This document shows positions 30,876 to 39,474 of a DNA stretch of 64,000 bases, piece by piece. Position numbers and translations under genes: made by a program. Numbering within the stretch: position 1 is the stretch's first letter; every line of letters begins with the position of its first letter. Under the pieces are notes generated by a model. It saw nothing but the letters and a program-made list of their open reading frames with translations, was not told the origin of the DNA and searched no databases. The stretch comes from Propionibacteriaceae bacterium (GTDB taxonomy: Bacteria; Actinomycetota; Actinomycetes; Propionibacteriales; Propionibacteriaceae). The DNA is taken from positions 1 through 64,000 of the forward strand of contig JAISAO010000096.1 in NCBI GenBank assembly GCA_031266665.1, in the 5' to 3' direction.

Positions 30876-32909
30876 ATGACCACGCCGCCCGGGGGCGCCG
30901 GGCGCGGCCCGTCGGCCCGGGAGCGGCTGGCGGCGCTGGGCCGGCGCGTGGCCCGCTGGGCCGATGCGCCTGGGGCCGTCAAGCCGGAGGACATCGGCCC
31001 AGCGGCCGTTGGTCCGGGGGCTGGTGCTTCGGGGGCTGGTGCTTCGGGGGCTGGTGGTCCGGGGGCTGGTGGTCCGGGAGTCGGTGGTCCGGAGGCCGGC
31101 GATCGGCTCCCGATCACGGTCGCGACGGACGCGGACCCGGCCACGCGGCCCGGACAGGTCATGGCCCGGATCGGCGGTATGCGCCCTGATTTCTTGGATA
31201 AATTCCCGGCCGAGCGGCGCGACTTCCAGCAGATGGCCATGATCTTGTTCTGCACCGCCATCGAGGCTTTCTTGTCCGGCGCCTTCGCCATCCACATGGC
31301 CTTCACCAGCCCCATCTTGGACGAGACCGGCCAGGTTGTCGGCTTCTCCACCCCGGCCATGGGGATCCTGGTCGTCGCGGGAGCGGTCTGGGCCTTCATC
31401 ATCTTCAATATCGACCGTTACATGGTCTTGGGCATGGAGGGCCTGCACGGCCGGCACACCATCTTGCCCACGCTGCTGCGGGTCGCCCTGGCCTGCATCA
31501 TCGGCCTGGTCATGTCGACGCCGTTGACCCTGCAACTGTTCAACAGCGAGATCAGCGACGAGATCGAGAACATGAAGCTGGAGGCGAGCGCCCGCGGGGC
31601 GGACGAGATCGCCGTTTTGACCCAACTGATGGAGCAGGCCAGAGCCGAGTTGGACACCAACGAGGCTCAGATCGCAGCCCTGAGCGAAAACCCGGACCCG
31701 CTCCAAGACGAGCGCTACAGGGCCGCCCAGTCCAACCTGGCGACGGCTCAGACCAGCTGTGTCGAGGCCACGACCAAGGCCGAGTTGGAGTTCTACGGCG
31801 AACTGCTCCCGCCCGAGGGCAGCGGTCGTTACGGCGACGGCAAGATGTACCAGGACCGGTTGGAGGACGCTCGGGTGGCCTGCGCCCAGCGCGACTCCGC
31901 CCAGGCCGCCCTCGTCGTCTTGGAGCGGTCGTTGCGCAGTGAGTACGAGGCCGGCCTGGCTGCCCGGACGGCCAGCCGGGAGGCTTACGAGACGGCCCGC
32001 CCCGGCCTGGTCGAGGCCCGGGACAACGCCCAGGCTCGGCTGACCGCCGCCCAACGCCAGGCCGCGACCGCCGCCAACACCCAGTCCTACGGTCTGCTGA
32101 CCCGCCTCCAGGCGCTGCAGCGGATCACCCGTGACCAGTCGACGACGGACTCGGCGGTGGTCGCGCCCACCGCCTCTCTGGACCCGGAGGCCTCGCTGGA
32201 CCCGGAGGCCACGGCCTCCGAGAGCGCGGCCGATACCGCTGTCGGCACCACGGCCGTCGTCACCGCGACCGAGAACAACCGGCTCAGCCGCTGGGTTCAC
32301 TACGCCATCATCGCCTTGCTGGCCGCCATCGAACTCCTACCGGTGCTTTTCAAGTTCATCAAGCAGTGGCCCTCCGCCCCGACCGCCTACGAGTGCGCCT
32401 GGAAATACAAGGACAATGGAGCCGTCGACCAGGAGCGGGCGGACGCGCAAAGAGGGCAGGAGGTCGCGCAAAGCCGTTTGGCCGTGCTTCGAAAAGACCT
32501 CCAAGCACCGGTCGTGGCCGCCGAACAGATGCAGTTCCAACAGGCCGAGGCCATGAAGTTCATCAACCGGGAGATCGTCACCGTCCAGGTCCCGCTGATG
32601 CAGCGGCAGTTGTGGCGCTGGGCCGAAGGGCAACAGGCCGGGGATTTGTACCAGCCGGCCGAGTACCGACTGCCGCCCGACCCGCCCGCCTCCCCGGGGG
32701 CGTCGTCCCCGACGGGGGCGTCATCCCCAGCGGAAGCGCAGCCGACGCCGCAGCGGACGCAGGCCGCCAGACTGCAGCGGCCCACGGCCCCGCCAGCTCA
32801 GGCCGGCCCGCCCCCCCAGGCCCCGCCGGCGGCCGGAGAGGCCTGGACCCCACTGGCGGACGACGCCGAACTGAGCGACGAGGGCCAGGCTTGGATGGAT
32901 GAGACCTAG
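30876..32909 (+). CDS. DUF4407-like membrane protein with coiled coil
   Basis: 677-residue integral membrane protein. A Gly/Ala/Pro-rich N-terminus includes 15-bp DNA repeats (31016-31090) that encode GASGA/GGPGA units. Helices are ILFCTAIEAFLSGAFAIHMAF, MGILVVAGAVWAFIIFNIDRY, TLLRVALACIIGLVMSTPLTL and, after about 250 residues of soluble coiled coil, HYAIIALLAAIELLPVLFKFI. The FNIDRYMV motif after helix 2 and the arrangement three helices, long coil, one helix are typical of DUF4407. The C-terminal 90 residues are Pro/Ala-rich. GAGGAG precedes ATG 30876. Probably the membrane anchor or sensor of the cluster. Its biochemical role is unknown. Confidence 0.75.
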   Translation: MTTPPGGAGRGPSARERLAALGRRVARWADAPGAVKPEDIGPAAVGPGAGASGAGASGAGGPGAGGPGVGGPEAGDRLPITVATDADPATRPGQVMARIGGMRPDFLDKFPAERRDFQQMAMILFCTAIEAFLSGAFAIHMAFTSPILDETGQVVGFSTPAMGILVVAGAVWAFIIFNIDRYMVLGMEGLHGRHTILPTLLRVALACIIGLVMSTPLTLQLFNSEISDEIENMKLEASARGADEIAVLTQLMEQARAELDTNEAQIAALSENPDPLQDERYRAAQSNLATAQTSCVEATTKAELEFYGELLPPEGSGRYGDGKMYQDRLEDARVACAQRDSAQAALVVLERSLRSEYEAGLAARTASREAYETARPGLVEARDNAQARLTAAQRQAATAANTQSYGLLTRLQALQRITRDQSTTDSAVVAPTASLDPEASLDPEATASESAADTAVGTTAVVTATENNRLSRWVHYAIIALLAAIELLPVLFKFIKQWPSAPTAYECAWKYKDNGAVDQERADAQRGQEVAQSRLAVLRKDLQAPVVAAEQMQFQQAEAMKFINREIVTVQVPLMQRQLWRWAEGQQAGDLYQPAEYRLPPDPPASPGASSPTGASSPAEAQPTPQRTQAARLQRPTAPPAQAGPPPQAPPAAGEAWTPLADDAELSDEGQAWMDET

Positions 32910-32932
32910 CACGATGACAAGGAGGGGGTGCT

Positions 32933-34408
32933 ATGAGTAGCGGCCGGGTGAGACTGAGAACCGCGCAAGAGGAGTTGGACCACGAGCGCAGCCGTCTGAC
33001 GCTCCAGCAACGCCGGCGGCAGCGCTTGATAGAGCGAGCCCGCAAGCTTCGGGTGGCGACCCGGGAGCAGGCCGAGAAGCGGCCCGAAACCATGGGCGCG
33101 ACCCGCCAGGCGGCCAACCGGCTGCGGGCCGAGAACGACCAGTGGGAGGCCGAACTGGCCGCCGAACAGGCTGCCCTCAACACGGTCCGCCAAGCAGTCA
33201 TCCGCCAGCAGGCCAGCCACGACCTCTGGGCGCGCTGGAACGCCGAGGTCGGGGCCGGTCAGACCCCCCTGGTCGAGTTGCCCACTGACGACGCCCTGTC
33301 CGCCAGGGAGGAGGCCCAACGGCAGGTGGACGCCCTGGCGGCGGATAGCAAACGCCTGGAGCAAGCCGTGCGCGATGTTTTCCAGGAGCGGGCCGCCGCC
33401 GACACCGAGTCCGTCTGGGAGGCCATCCGGATGACGCCCGCCGGCGAGGCGGAGAGCGAACTGGAGGACGTGTCCGAGCAGTGGCGGGCGCCCCTGCGGC
33501 GCGAGTTGGCGCTGGCCGTCGACGCCACCCCCCTGCCCTTCGGCCTGCCGGCGGAGGTGGAGTCCGCCGTCGCCGCCGTCGAGCGGGCCGCCACCGCCGG
33601 CCAGGCCCGGCGCGCGCTCCAGCAGGCCCTCGACCGACTGGAGGAGGCCCGGGCTCGAGCCACAACCATCCACAACTTCAGTTCGACCCTGGACAGCTTG
33701 ACCAGCCAGGCCGAGGCGATCGAGGATTTCGCCTTGCTCAAACAACTAGACCAGGCGCGGGAGCAGTTGGAGCTCAGCCGCGACAGCCGCACCACCGCCG
33801 AGCTCAACGCCTGGACCAGGGACCAGGCCCGGGAATTGCGCCAAGACCTCGACCAGGCCAAGGCCGCCCACGCCCAGCGGGCGACCCGGGTCGCGGCCCA
33901 CCAGGTCGTGGCCGCCGCCCAGCAGGCCCAGGAGTTGTTCGGCGACGTCTTGCGCGAACTCGGCTGGGTCGAAGTGCCGATGGAGACCTGGCGGCCCCAA
34001 GACGGCCGGCTGGTCGAAGAGCGGGCGGCCCAACTCTTCCGCCAGCCGGGGCAGTCCGCCTACGCCAAGCGCGTCCAAGTGGACGAGGACGGCGAACTCG
34101 TCTTGCGCACGATACGGCTGGGCGCGGCGGCCACCACCGCCCAGGCCCGCCAGAGTGACCAAGCGGAGTGCCTGCGCCAGTCGGAGTTCGACCGGGACAC
34201 GTCCTTGCCCATGCTGGAACAGTTACTGCGCGACGGGCTCGGCCGGCCGGCCGTAGACGGGCCGCTGCTCGACGTCTCCCACCAACCACCGGCCCTGCTG
34301 AGCAACATCGTCTTGAGCGAGGCCGCCCAGGCGGAACTCGACGTCCAAGCCGAGCGGGAGCGCCAAGGCGAGGTCGTCGTCGAGCAGGCCCGCACCTTCG
34401 ACCACTAA
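32933..34408 (+). CDS. Coiled-coil protein of the kinase/AAA+ cluster
   Basis: 491-residue soluble protein with no signal peptide. Residues 1-110 and 200-330 have the heptad-rich, Glu/Arg/Ala/Gln composition of long coiled coils (for example EELDHERSRLTLQQRRRQR and QLDQAREQLELSRDSRTTA). The C-terminal 150 residues look globular (FGDVLRELGWVEVPMETW, VQVDEDGELVLRTIRLG, then PMLEQLLRDGLGRP). No family recognised. AAGGAGG precedes ATG 32933, 23 bp after the membrane protein gene. Its coiled coil could pair with that of the DUF4407 protein; that is inference. Confidence 0.7.
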   Translation: MSSGRVRLRTAQEELDHERSRLTLQQRRRQRLIERARKLRVATREQAEKRPETMGATRQAANRLRAENDQWEAELAAEQAALNTVRQAVIRQQASHDLWARWNAEVGAGQTPLVELPTDDALSAREEAQRQVDALAADSKRLEQAVRDVFQERAAADTESVWEAIRMTPAGEAESELEDVSEQWRAPLRRELALAVDATPLPFGLPAEVESAVAAVERAATAGQARRALQQALDRLEEARARATTIHNFSSTLDSLTSQAEAIEDFALLKQLDQAREQLELSRDSRTTAELNAWTRDQARELRQDLDQAKAAHAQRATRVAAHQVVAAAQQAQELFGDVLRELGWVEVPMETWRPQDGRLVEERAAQLFRQPGQSAYAKRVQVDEDGELVLRTIRLGAAATTAQARQSDQAECLRQSEFDRDTSLPMLEQLLRDGLGRPAVDGPLLDVSHQPPALLSNIVLSEAAQAELDVQAERERQGEVVVEQARTFDH

Positions 34409-34433
34409 CCAACCCTAGCCAAGGAGTATTGTC

Positions 34434-36440
34434 ATGTCCGCGTCCGTCGACCCGGCCGCCCCCGACTTCCCCCGCTGGTTGAGCGAGTTCTCGCTCAGCC
34501 TGGCCAGCAACCCCCAGGTTCTGTTGACCGGCAACGTCCGGGACTACCACGTCATCGACGGCCAGACGCCCTTCGTCGGCACGGTCCAAGCGGTCATGGC
34601 GGCGGCGCAACAGCGAGGCATCACCACCGTCTTCGTCTACGACCCGGTCGACGGGCTGAGCCTGCGCTACGACCCGGCCTTGGCCGAGACCATCAGGACC
34701 CGGCTCAACGTCATCACCGAGGACGCCTTCCGCCGGCTCTTGGTCGGCCTGGTCGACCAGCCGGGCCAACGTCTGAGGCCCGCCCAGGTCAAAGACCAGC
34801 TGCCGTCGCTGATGGAGGCCGTGGTCAGGAGCTTCACCATCGCCCCCCCGGGGAGTACGGCCCTGCCCTCGGCCCTGATCATGGACTACGCCAACTGGAT
34901 GGCCGCCGGCGGCGACCGGGGCCAGAGCGGGTCCGACCCCTCGACCGAGGCCCCGGCGGCCCTGCGCAAGGCCAGCACCTTGTGCGCCAGCGCCGTGCCG
35001 CCCCTGCTGCGCGGGGGAGACCTCTACCACCCCATCGTTTGGATCGTCCGCCAACAGACCGAGCTGCCGGCTTGGCTGGTCGGCTCGCCCGGGCTGAGGA
35101 TCATCTCGGTCGAGCAGCCGGGCAAGGACCGGCGCGGCAAGTACGCCCGCATCATCTTGCCCCGCTGGCCCGACTTCGCCCAGTTGCCGGCGGCCCAGCA
35201 GGAGGCCGCCGTCAACGACCTGACCGGCCTGACCGAGGGGTTCACGCTCCGGCAGGCCCTCGACATCGTCAACCTGGCCCGGGACCGGGGACTGGCGCCG
35301 CACAATCTGGCCGCGGCCCAGTGGATCTACCGGGTGGGCGTGGTCGAGAGCGAGTGGGAGACGGAGCGGCTGCGCCGCGACGTCCGCGGCGACGGCTGCG
35401 TGGCCAAGCTGAGGCAGACCATCGAGGGCCAACTGCCGGCGGTCGAGAAGGCGGCCGAGATCGTCCAGCGAGCCGTCCTGGGATTGGCCGGGGCCGAGGC
35501 CTCGACCACCAACCGGAGCCGGCCCAAGGGCGTCTTGTTCCTGGCCGGTCCGACCGGGGTGGGCAAGACGCTGTTGGCCAAGGCCATCGCCAAGTTGGTG
35601 TTCGACGACGAGGAGCGCTACAGCCGTTTCGACATGACCGAGTACTCCCAGGAGCAGTCGGAGGCCCGGCTGATCGGGGCGCCCCCCGGCTACGTCGGCT
35701 ACTCGGCCGGCGGCCAACTGACGGAGACCGTGCGCCAGAAGCCCTTCTGCTTGCTCCTCTTCGACGAGATCGAGAAGGCCCACCCCCTGATCTTGGACAA
35801 GTTCCTCCAGATCCTGGACGAGGGCCGGCTGACTGATGGCTCCGGCATGACGGTCAACTTCTCCGAGACGATCATCGTGTTCACCTCCAACCTGGGCATC
35901 ATCGGACTGACCCGCGATGCCAGCGGGGCGCCGGTGGTGGAGGAGAGGGTCAAGTACTCCGACCGTTTCACACCCGACGGGTCGCAGGCCAAACTGTCCT
36001 TCGAACAGCTGCGGGAGTTGATCCAAAACGCGGTCCACGACTTCTTCGCCTTGTCGATCCAGCGGCCCGAACTGCTCAACCGGATCGGCCAGAACAACAT
36101 CGCGGTGTTCGACTTCATCGACCGGGCCACGGCCCAGGGCGTCATGGAACGTGCCTTGCGCAGCGTCGTCGCCAAGGTGCGGCAGAAACAGCAGGTCGAG
36201 GTGTTTCTAGAGCCCGCCCTAGAGGCGATCCAGGAGGCCGTTTTGAACCCCAAGACCTTGAGCATGGGCGGGCGCGGCGTCAATTCGGCCGTCACGGAGA
36301 TCGTCGTCAACCCGCTGACCCGGCGACTGGCCCATAACATCGACGACCGGGGGAACTTCCCGGCCACCCGGGCCGCCGTGACGGCGGTGACCGAGGACTC
36401 GGCCCTGGGACGCTGGGACCTAGACCTGAGGTGGGACTGA
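34434..36440 (+). CDS. ClpB-type AAA+ ATPase with unusual N-terminal half
   Basis: 668-residue ATPase. The C-terminal half is a Clp/Hsp100 class AAA+ (AAA_2) module: Walker A GPTGVGKTLLAK near residue 372, ERYSRFDMTEYSQEQSEARL, pore-region GAPPGYVGYSAGG, Walker B CLLLFDEIEKAHP near 440, sensor TIIVFTSNLG near 480, and arginine finger region RPELLNRIG near 543, then a small lid domain. The N-terminal 330 residues look like a second, degenerate ATPase fold without a P-loop (QVLLTGNVRDYHV, VFVYDPVDGLSL, SALIMDYANW, IVWIVRQQTELP). AAGGAG precedes the ATG. It is probably a remodelling or unfolding motor for the cluster's membrane complex. Confidence 0.85.
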   Translation: MSASVDPAAPDFPRWLSEFSLSLASNPQVLLTGNVRDYHVIDGQTPFVGTVQAVMAAAQQRGITTVFVYDPVDGLSLRYDPALAETIRTRLNVITEDAFRRLLVGLVDQPGQRLRPAQVKDQLPSLMEAVVRSFTIAPPGSTALPSALIMDYANWMAAGGDRGQSGSDPSTEAPAALRKASTLCASAVPPLLRGGDLYHPIVWIVRQQTELPAWLVGSPGLRIISVEQPGKDRRGKYARIILPRWPDFAQLPAAQQEAAVNDLTGLTEGFTLRQALDIVNLARDRGLAPHNLAAAQWIYRVGVVESEWETERLRRDVRGDGCVAKLRQTIEGQLPAVEKAAEIVQRAVLGLAGAEASTTNRSRPKGVLFLAGPTGVGKTLLAKAIAKLVFDDEERYSRFDMTEYSQEQSEARLIGAPPGYVGYSAGGQLTETVRQKPFCLLLFDEIEKAHPLILDKFLQILDEGRLTDGSGMTVNFSETIIVFTSNLGIIGLTRDASGAPVVEERVKYSDRFTPDGSQAKLSFEQLRELIQNAVHDFFALSIQRPELLNRIGQNNIAVFDFIDRATAQGVMERALRSVVAKVRQKQQVEVFLEPALEAIQEAVLNPKTLSMGGRGVNSAVTEIVVNPLTRRLAHNIDDRGNFPATRAAVTAVTEDSALGRWDLDLRWD

Positions 36441-36447
36441 TCCGGCC

Positions 36448-37077
36448 ATGCAACTGTCGCGCGTCCACTATCCGGTCCTCACCTTGGGCCACGGCCGCAG
36501 GGCCGGGGTCTGGACGCAGGGCTGCAGCCTGCACTGCCCGGGCTGTGTCGCCTTGGACACCTGGGCACCCGATCCGACCAGCGAGGTGCCGGTGGCGGAG
36601 ATCCTGCGCTGGCTGGCCGAACGCCCGCCGCTCGACGGCGTGACCGTCTCCGGCGGGGAGCCCCTGGACCAGGCCGACGAGTTATACGAGTTGCTGCGGG
36701 GCGTCCGGGCGCTGTTCCCGGTCGGCGTCGACCTGTTGTGCTACACCGGCCGCACCCGGGGCGCCGTCGAGAAGGCCTTCGCGCCCCTATTGGGCCTGGC
36801 CGACGCGATCATCGTCGGCCCTTTCCAACAAGACAGACCCACCCGGCGCCCGCTGATGGGATCGGCCAATCAGGAGTTGGTCCCGCTGACGTCCCTGGGT
36901 CGGGAGCGCTACGGAGATTGGCCGGAGGATCAGGGCCGGATGGTCCAGGCCAGCGTCCAAGACGGCCAGGTCTGGACTGTGGGCATCCCCCTGCCGGGCC
37001 AACTCGACCAGTTGGAGGCCGCCGCCGCCGAGCGGAGAGTCGACTTGTTCGCCCAGAGCTGGCGGGCCGAGCCATGA
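36448..37077 (+). CDS. Radical-SAM-type 4Fe-4S protein, NrdG/activase-like
   Basis: 209 residues. The CSLHCPGC motif at residues 26-33 is the CxxxCxxC [4Fe-4S] ligand set of radical SAM activases, and VTVSGGEPLDQADEL is the GGEP SAM-binding motif. LLCYTGRTRGAVEK and ADAIIVGPFQQDRP follow as in single-cluster (Fer4_12) proteins such as anaerobic NrdG. There is no ribonucleotide reductase in the window, so a target inside the cluster is more likely. It starts 7 bp after the AAA+ gene and its stop overlaps the kinase start (ATGA). Confidence 0.85.
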   Translation: MQLSRVHYPVLTLGHGRRAGVWTQGCSLHCPGCVALDTWAPDPTSEVPVAEILRWLAERPPLDGVTVSGGEPLDQADELYELLRGVRALFPVGVDLLCYTGRTRGAVEKAFAPLLGLADAIIVGPFQQDRPTRRPLMGSANQELVPLTSLGRERYGDWPEDQGRMVQASVQDGQVWTVGIPLPGQLDQLEAAAAERRVDLFAQSWRAEP

Positions 37078-38981
37078 CCCAAACGGTTGTGATCCAGACG
37101 GCCGGGGCGCCGCCGGTCGGCCCCAGGCCCTATGTCGACACGAAGACCGAGCCGACCGAGGGGCTGGTGCCCCACGGCGCCCAGACCACCACCCTCTCCC
37201 TGGCCGACCCCGGGACGGCGGACCGACGGGACAACCGACTGCCCCCCGAGTGGGCCTGCGATTACGACCTGATCCAGGTCTTGAGCGAGAGCACCCAGGC
37301 GGCGGTCTATCTGTGCCGGCAGCGGGCCGACGGCGCCAAAGTGGTCCTGCGCCAGTCGCCGGCCTATATCCACCACCACCCCAACCAGATCAACCAGCAG
37401 GAACTGGGGGAGTTGAGACATCCGAACCTGGTCCGATCGCTCCAGCCGGTGCAAGTCGACCGGTATTGGTGGTGGGAGGTGATCGAATACTGCGAGCGGG
37501 GCTCGCTGGCCCAGCAACAGGCGGCCGAGGGCTGGACGGGCTGGCCGGCGGACCGGATCGAAGCCGTGGTGGCCGCCACGGCCGAGGCCCTGCACTACCT
37601 CCACGCCGACCGGAACCTGCTCCACACCGACATCAAGCCCGACAACATCCTCAGGCGTGGGGACGGGTCGTTCGTCCTGGCGGACTTCGGCTCGGCCGTC
37701 TCCCGCTTGGACCCGCCCAGCCTGCGGACAGCGGGCGGGCGGACGATCCAGTTCTCGCCCGGCGACGACGAGTTCTCGCCGGCCTGGGACTGGGCCCAAG
37801 TGGGCTTAACGGTGTTGAGCCTGGCCACGGGGGAGAAGAACCCGGCCGCCCACTACCGGGAGATCGACTTCCAGGGTCTCGACCCCCGCCTGTCCCTGCT
37901 GATCCGGGGCCTGCTGGTGCCCCGGCTCTCCCCGGACGACCGCCGTTGGGGGTACACCGAGATCGGCCGCTGGCTGGCGGGGGAGGAACCCCTAGTCCAG
38001 GGCCACGACATCGGCGCGGAAGCGCCACAGGCCCAGGGCGGGTTGAACCTGTACTTCGACGGCCAGACCTGCCACAGCCCGAAGGAGTTGGGCGCCCTGA
38101 TGGCGAGCGACTGGCCGGAGGCCCGGCGCACCATCCAAGGGGTGCGGGAGGGCCGGCCCTACCTGAGATGGCTGGCCGACCAGTTGGGGGCGGTGGGCGA
38201 CAGCCGCTGGCGGCCGGTGCTAATGGTGGCGCGATGGAAGATCGGACCGGAGGTCCACCCCGACTATGCCTTGACCCAGCTCATCACCCTGCTCGACCCC
38301 GAATGGGTGCCCTGCTACCCGCTGGTCTCCAACCGCGACCGCCCGGAGATGGTCAGACTGACCCGCGAAGACCTGTCCAGACTGGCCTTCGACGCCACCC
38401 AGGACGACGCCACGCACCAAGGCTCCAAGGAGACCCTGCGGAAAATTTTCAGCCTCGGCATCCTGACCGCCGCCTCCCAGTCCCAGAACAGCTCTTGGTT
38501 GCGCGCCCTCGACCGGGACTGGAACGCCGCTTTCCAGGCGCTGGGCCAACGCCTGGGCCTGGCCGCCCAAGGGGCGCAGCAGGTCCGGAACGATTACCAG
38601 GCCCGGCTGCGACAGACCAAGCGGGGACCAGACGCCACCTTCCGGCTACAGCGGGGCGACTGGGAGGCCGTCGCCACCGGCGGCGCCTCCGACATGATTT
38701 GTCGGGCCCAGGCCCACCTGCTGCGCGCCCTGCTCGACTCCGCCCACGCCGACCAGATCCACCACCGGGCCGACGAGGCCCGTCAATCGACCGCCATGGA
38801 CCAAGACTGGTTCGCCGCCTTGGCCGGCGCCCCGCGCGGGCGGTACCCCGGCCAGGCGGCGCTCGACGCGGCCCCGCCGGTCGCCGGCCGGCCGCGCGCC
38901 TTCTGGCGCCGCGGGGCCCGCCGCCAGCCGAGAGAGGGACGGCAGGGCGGGGGGACGACCCTGAGAGGAGGACAGCCGTGA
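37074..38981 (+). CDS. Ser/Thr kinase-like protein with altered ATP-binding residues
   Basis: 635 residues. Residues about 60-320 have a protein-kinase fold: HTDIKPDNIL near 184 (catalytic loop Asp and Asn present), DFGSA at 204-208 (metal-binding Asp), and WDWAQVGLTVLSLATG for helix F. However, the glycine loop is VLSESTQAAVYLC, not GxGxxG, and the VAIK lysine position reads VVLRQ with Arg93. Activity may be weak, absent or unconventional. The remaining 300 residues (from about 345) are an unknown soluble domain with many Trp and Arg. No membrane helix. The start overlaps the radical SAM stop, and the end overlaps the FHA gene. Confidence 0.82.
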   Translation: MTQTVVIQTAGAPPVGPRPYVDTKTEPTEGLVPHGAQTTTLSLADPGTADRRDNRLPPEWACDYDLIQVLSESTQAAVYLCRQRADGAKVVLRQSPAYIHHHPNQINQQELGELRHPNLVRSLQPVQVDRYWWWEVIEYCERGSLAQQQAAEGWTGWPADRIEAVVAATAEALHYLHADRNLLHTDIKPDNILRRGDGSFVLADFGSAVSRLDPPSLRTAGGRTIQFSPGDDEFSPAWDWAQVGLTVLSLATGEKNPAAHYREIDFQGLDPRLSLLIRGLLVPRLSPDDRRWGYTEIGRWLAGEEPLVQGHDIGAEAPQAQGGLNLYFDGQTCHSPKELGALMASDWPEARRTIQGVREGRPYLRWLADQLGAVGDSRWRPVLMVARWKIGPEVHPDYALTQLITLLDPEWVPCYPLVSNRDRPEMVRLTREDLSRLAFDATQDDATHQGSKETLRKIFSLGILTAASQSQNSSWLRALDRDWNAAFQALGQRLGLAAQGAQQVRNDYQARLRQTKRGPDATFRLQRGDWEAVATGGASDMICRAQAHLLRALLDSAHADQIHHRADEARQSTAMDQDWFAALAGAPRGRYPGQAALDAAPPVAGRPRAFWRRGARRQPREGRQGGGTTLRGGQP

Positions 38982-39472
38982 CCTGGAACTGTGACCACTG
39001 TGGTATGCGAGGGATCGGCCAGGCCGAGCCCGTCTGCCCCAACTGCCGGGCGCCACGCCACCCGGCGGGGGGGCCGGCGGACGCGCCCGGCGCCGCTGGA
39101 GCAGGCGCCGCCCGGGCCGCGGCCAGGGGCCGGCACGGTTGGCGGCTGACTCTGCCCAACCACGCGGTCGTCCGCCTCAACCCGGGGCTCGTCCGCGTCG
39201 GCCGCGCCTCCGAGGGGACTATCGGCGATGTTTTGCAATACTTCCCCCATGTCCACCGCGAACACCTCAGCCTCAACGTCCATAACACAACGCTCGAGTT
39301 GAAAGTGCCGAAGAAGGTCACCAACCCCGTCTTCTTGTACTCTCCCGAAAGCCCGGAGCCGGGTCGGCTGGAGCCGGGCGGCAGCGTCGCCCTGGATGAC
39401 ACAGTGAGCAACACTTGTATCGTCTGTCTGGGCCAGTGCTGTTTCATCAAGATCGACCGAGGGGAGGCCTGA
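38978..39472 (+). CDS. Zinc-ribbon plus FHA-like protein
   Basis: 164 residues from GTG 38978, which overlaps the kinase stop (GTGA), with GAGAGGAGG upstream. Residues 3-24 carry two CxxC pairs (CDHCGMRG, VCPNCRAP), a rubredoxin-like zinc ribbon. After a Gly/Ala linker, RLNPGLVRVGRASEG to FPHVHREHLSLNVHNTTLEL is the FHA fold with the G-R and S/H-x-x-H phosphothreonine-binding region. Further cysteines lie near the end (TCIVCLGQCCF). FHA domains bind pThr peptides, so it is the natural partner of the kinase and phosphatase on either side. The Arg-glycine pocket is visible, but phosphopeptide binding is untested. Confidence 0.78.
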   Translation: MTWNCDHCGMRGIGQAEPVCPNCRAPRHPAGGPADAPGAAGAGAARAAARGRHGWRLTLPNHAVVRLNPGLVRVGRASEGTIGDVLQYFPHVHREHLSLNVHNTTLELKVPKKVTNPVFLYSPESPEPGRLEPGGSVALDDTVSNTCIVCLGQCCFIKIDRGEA

Positions 39473-39474
39473 CC

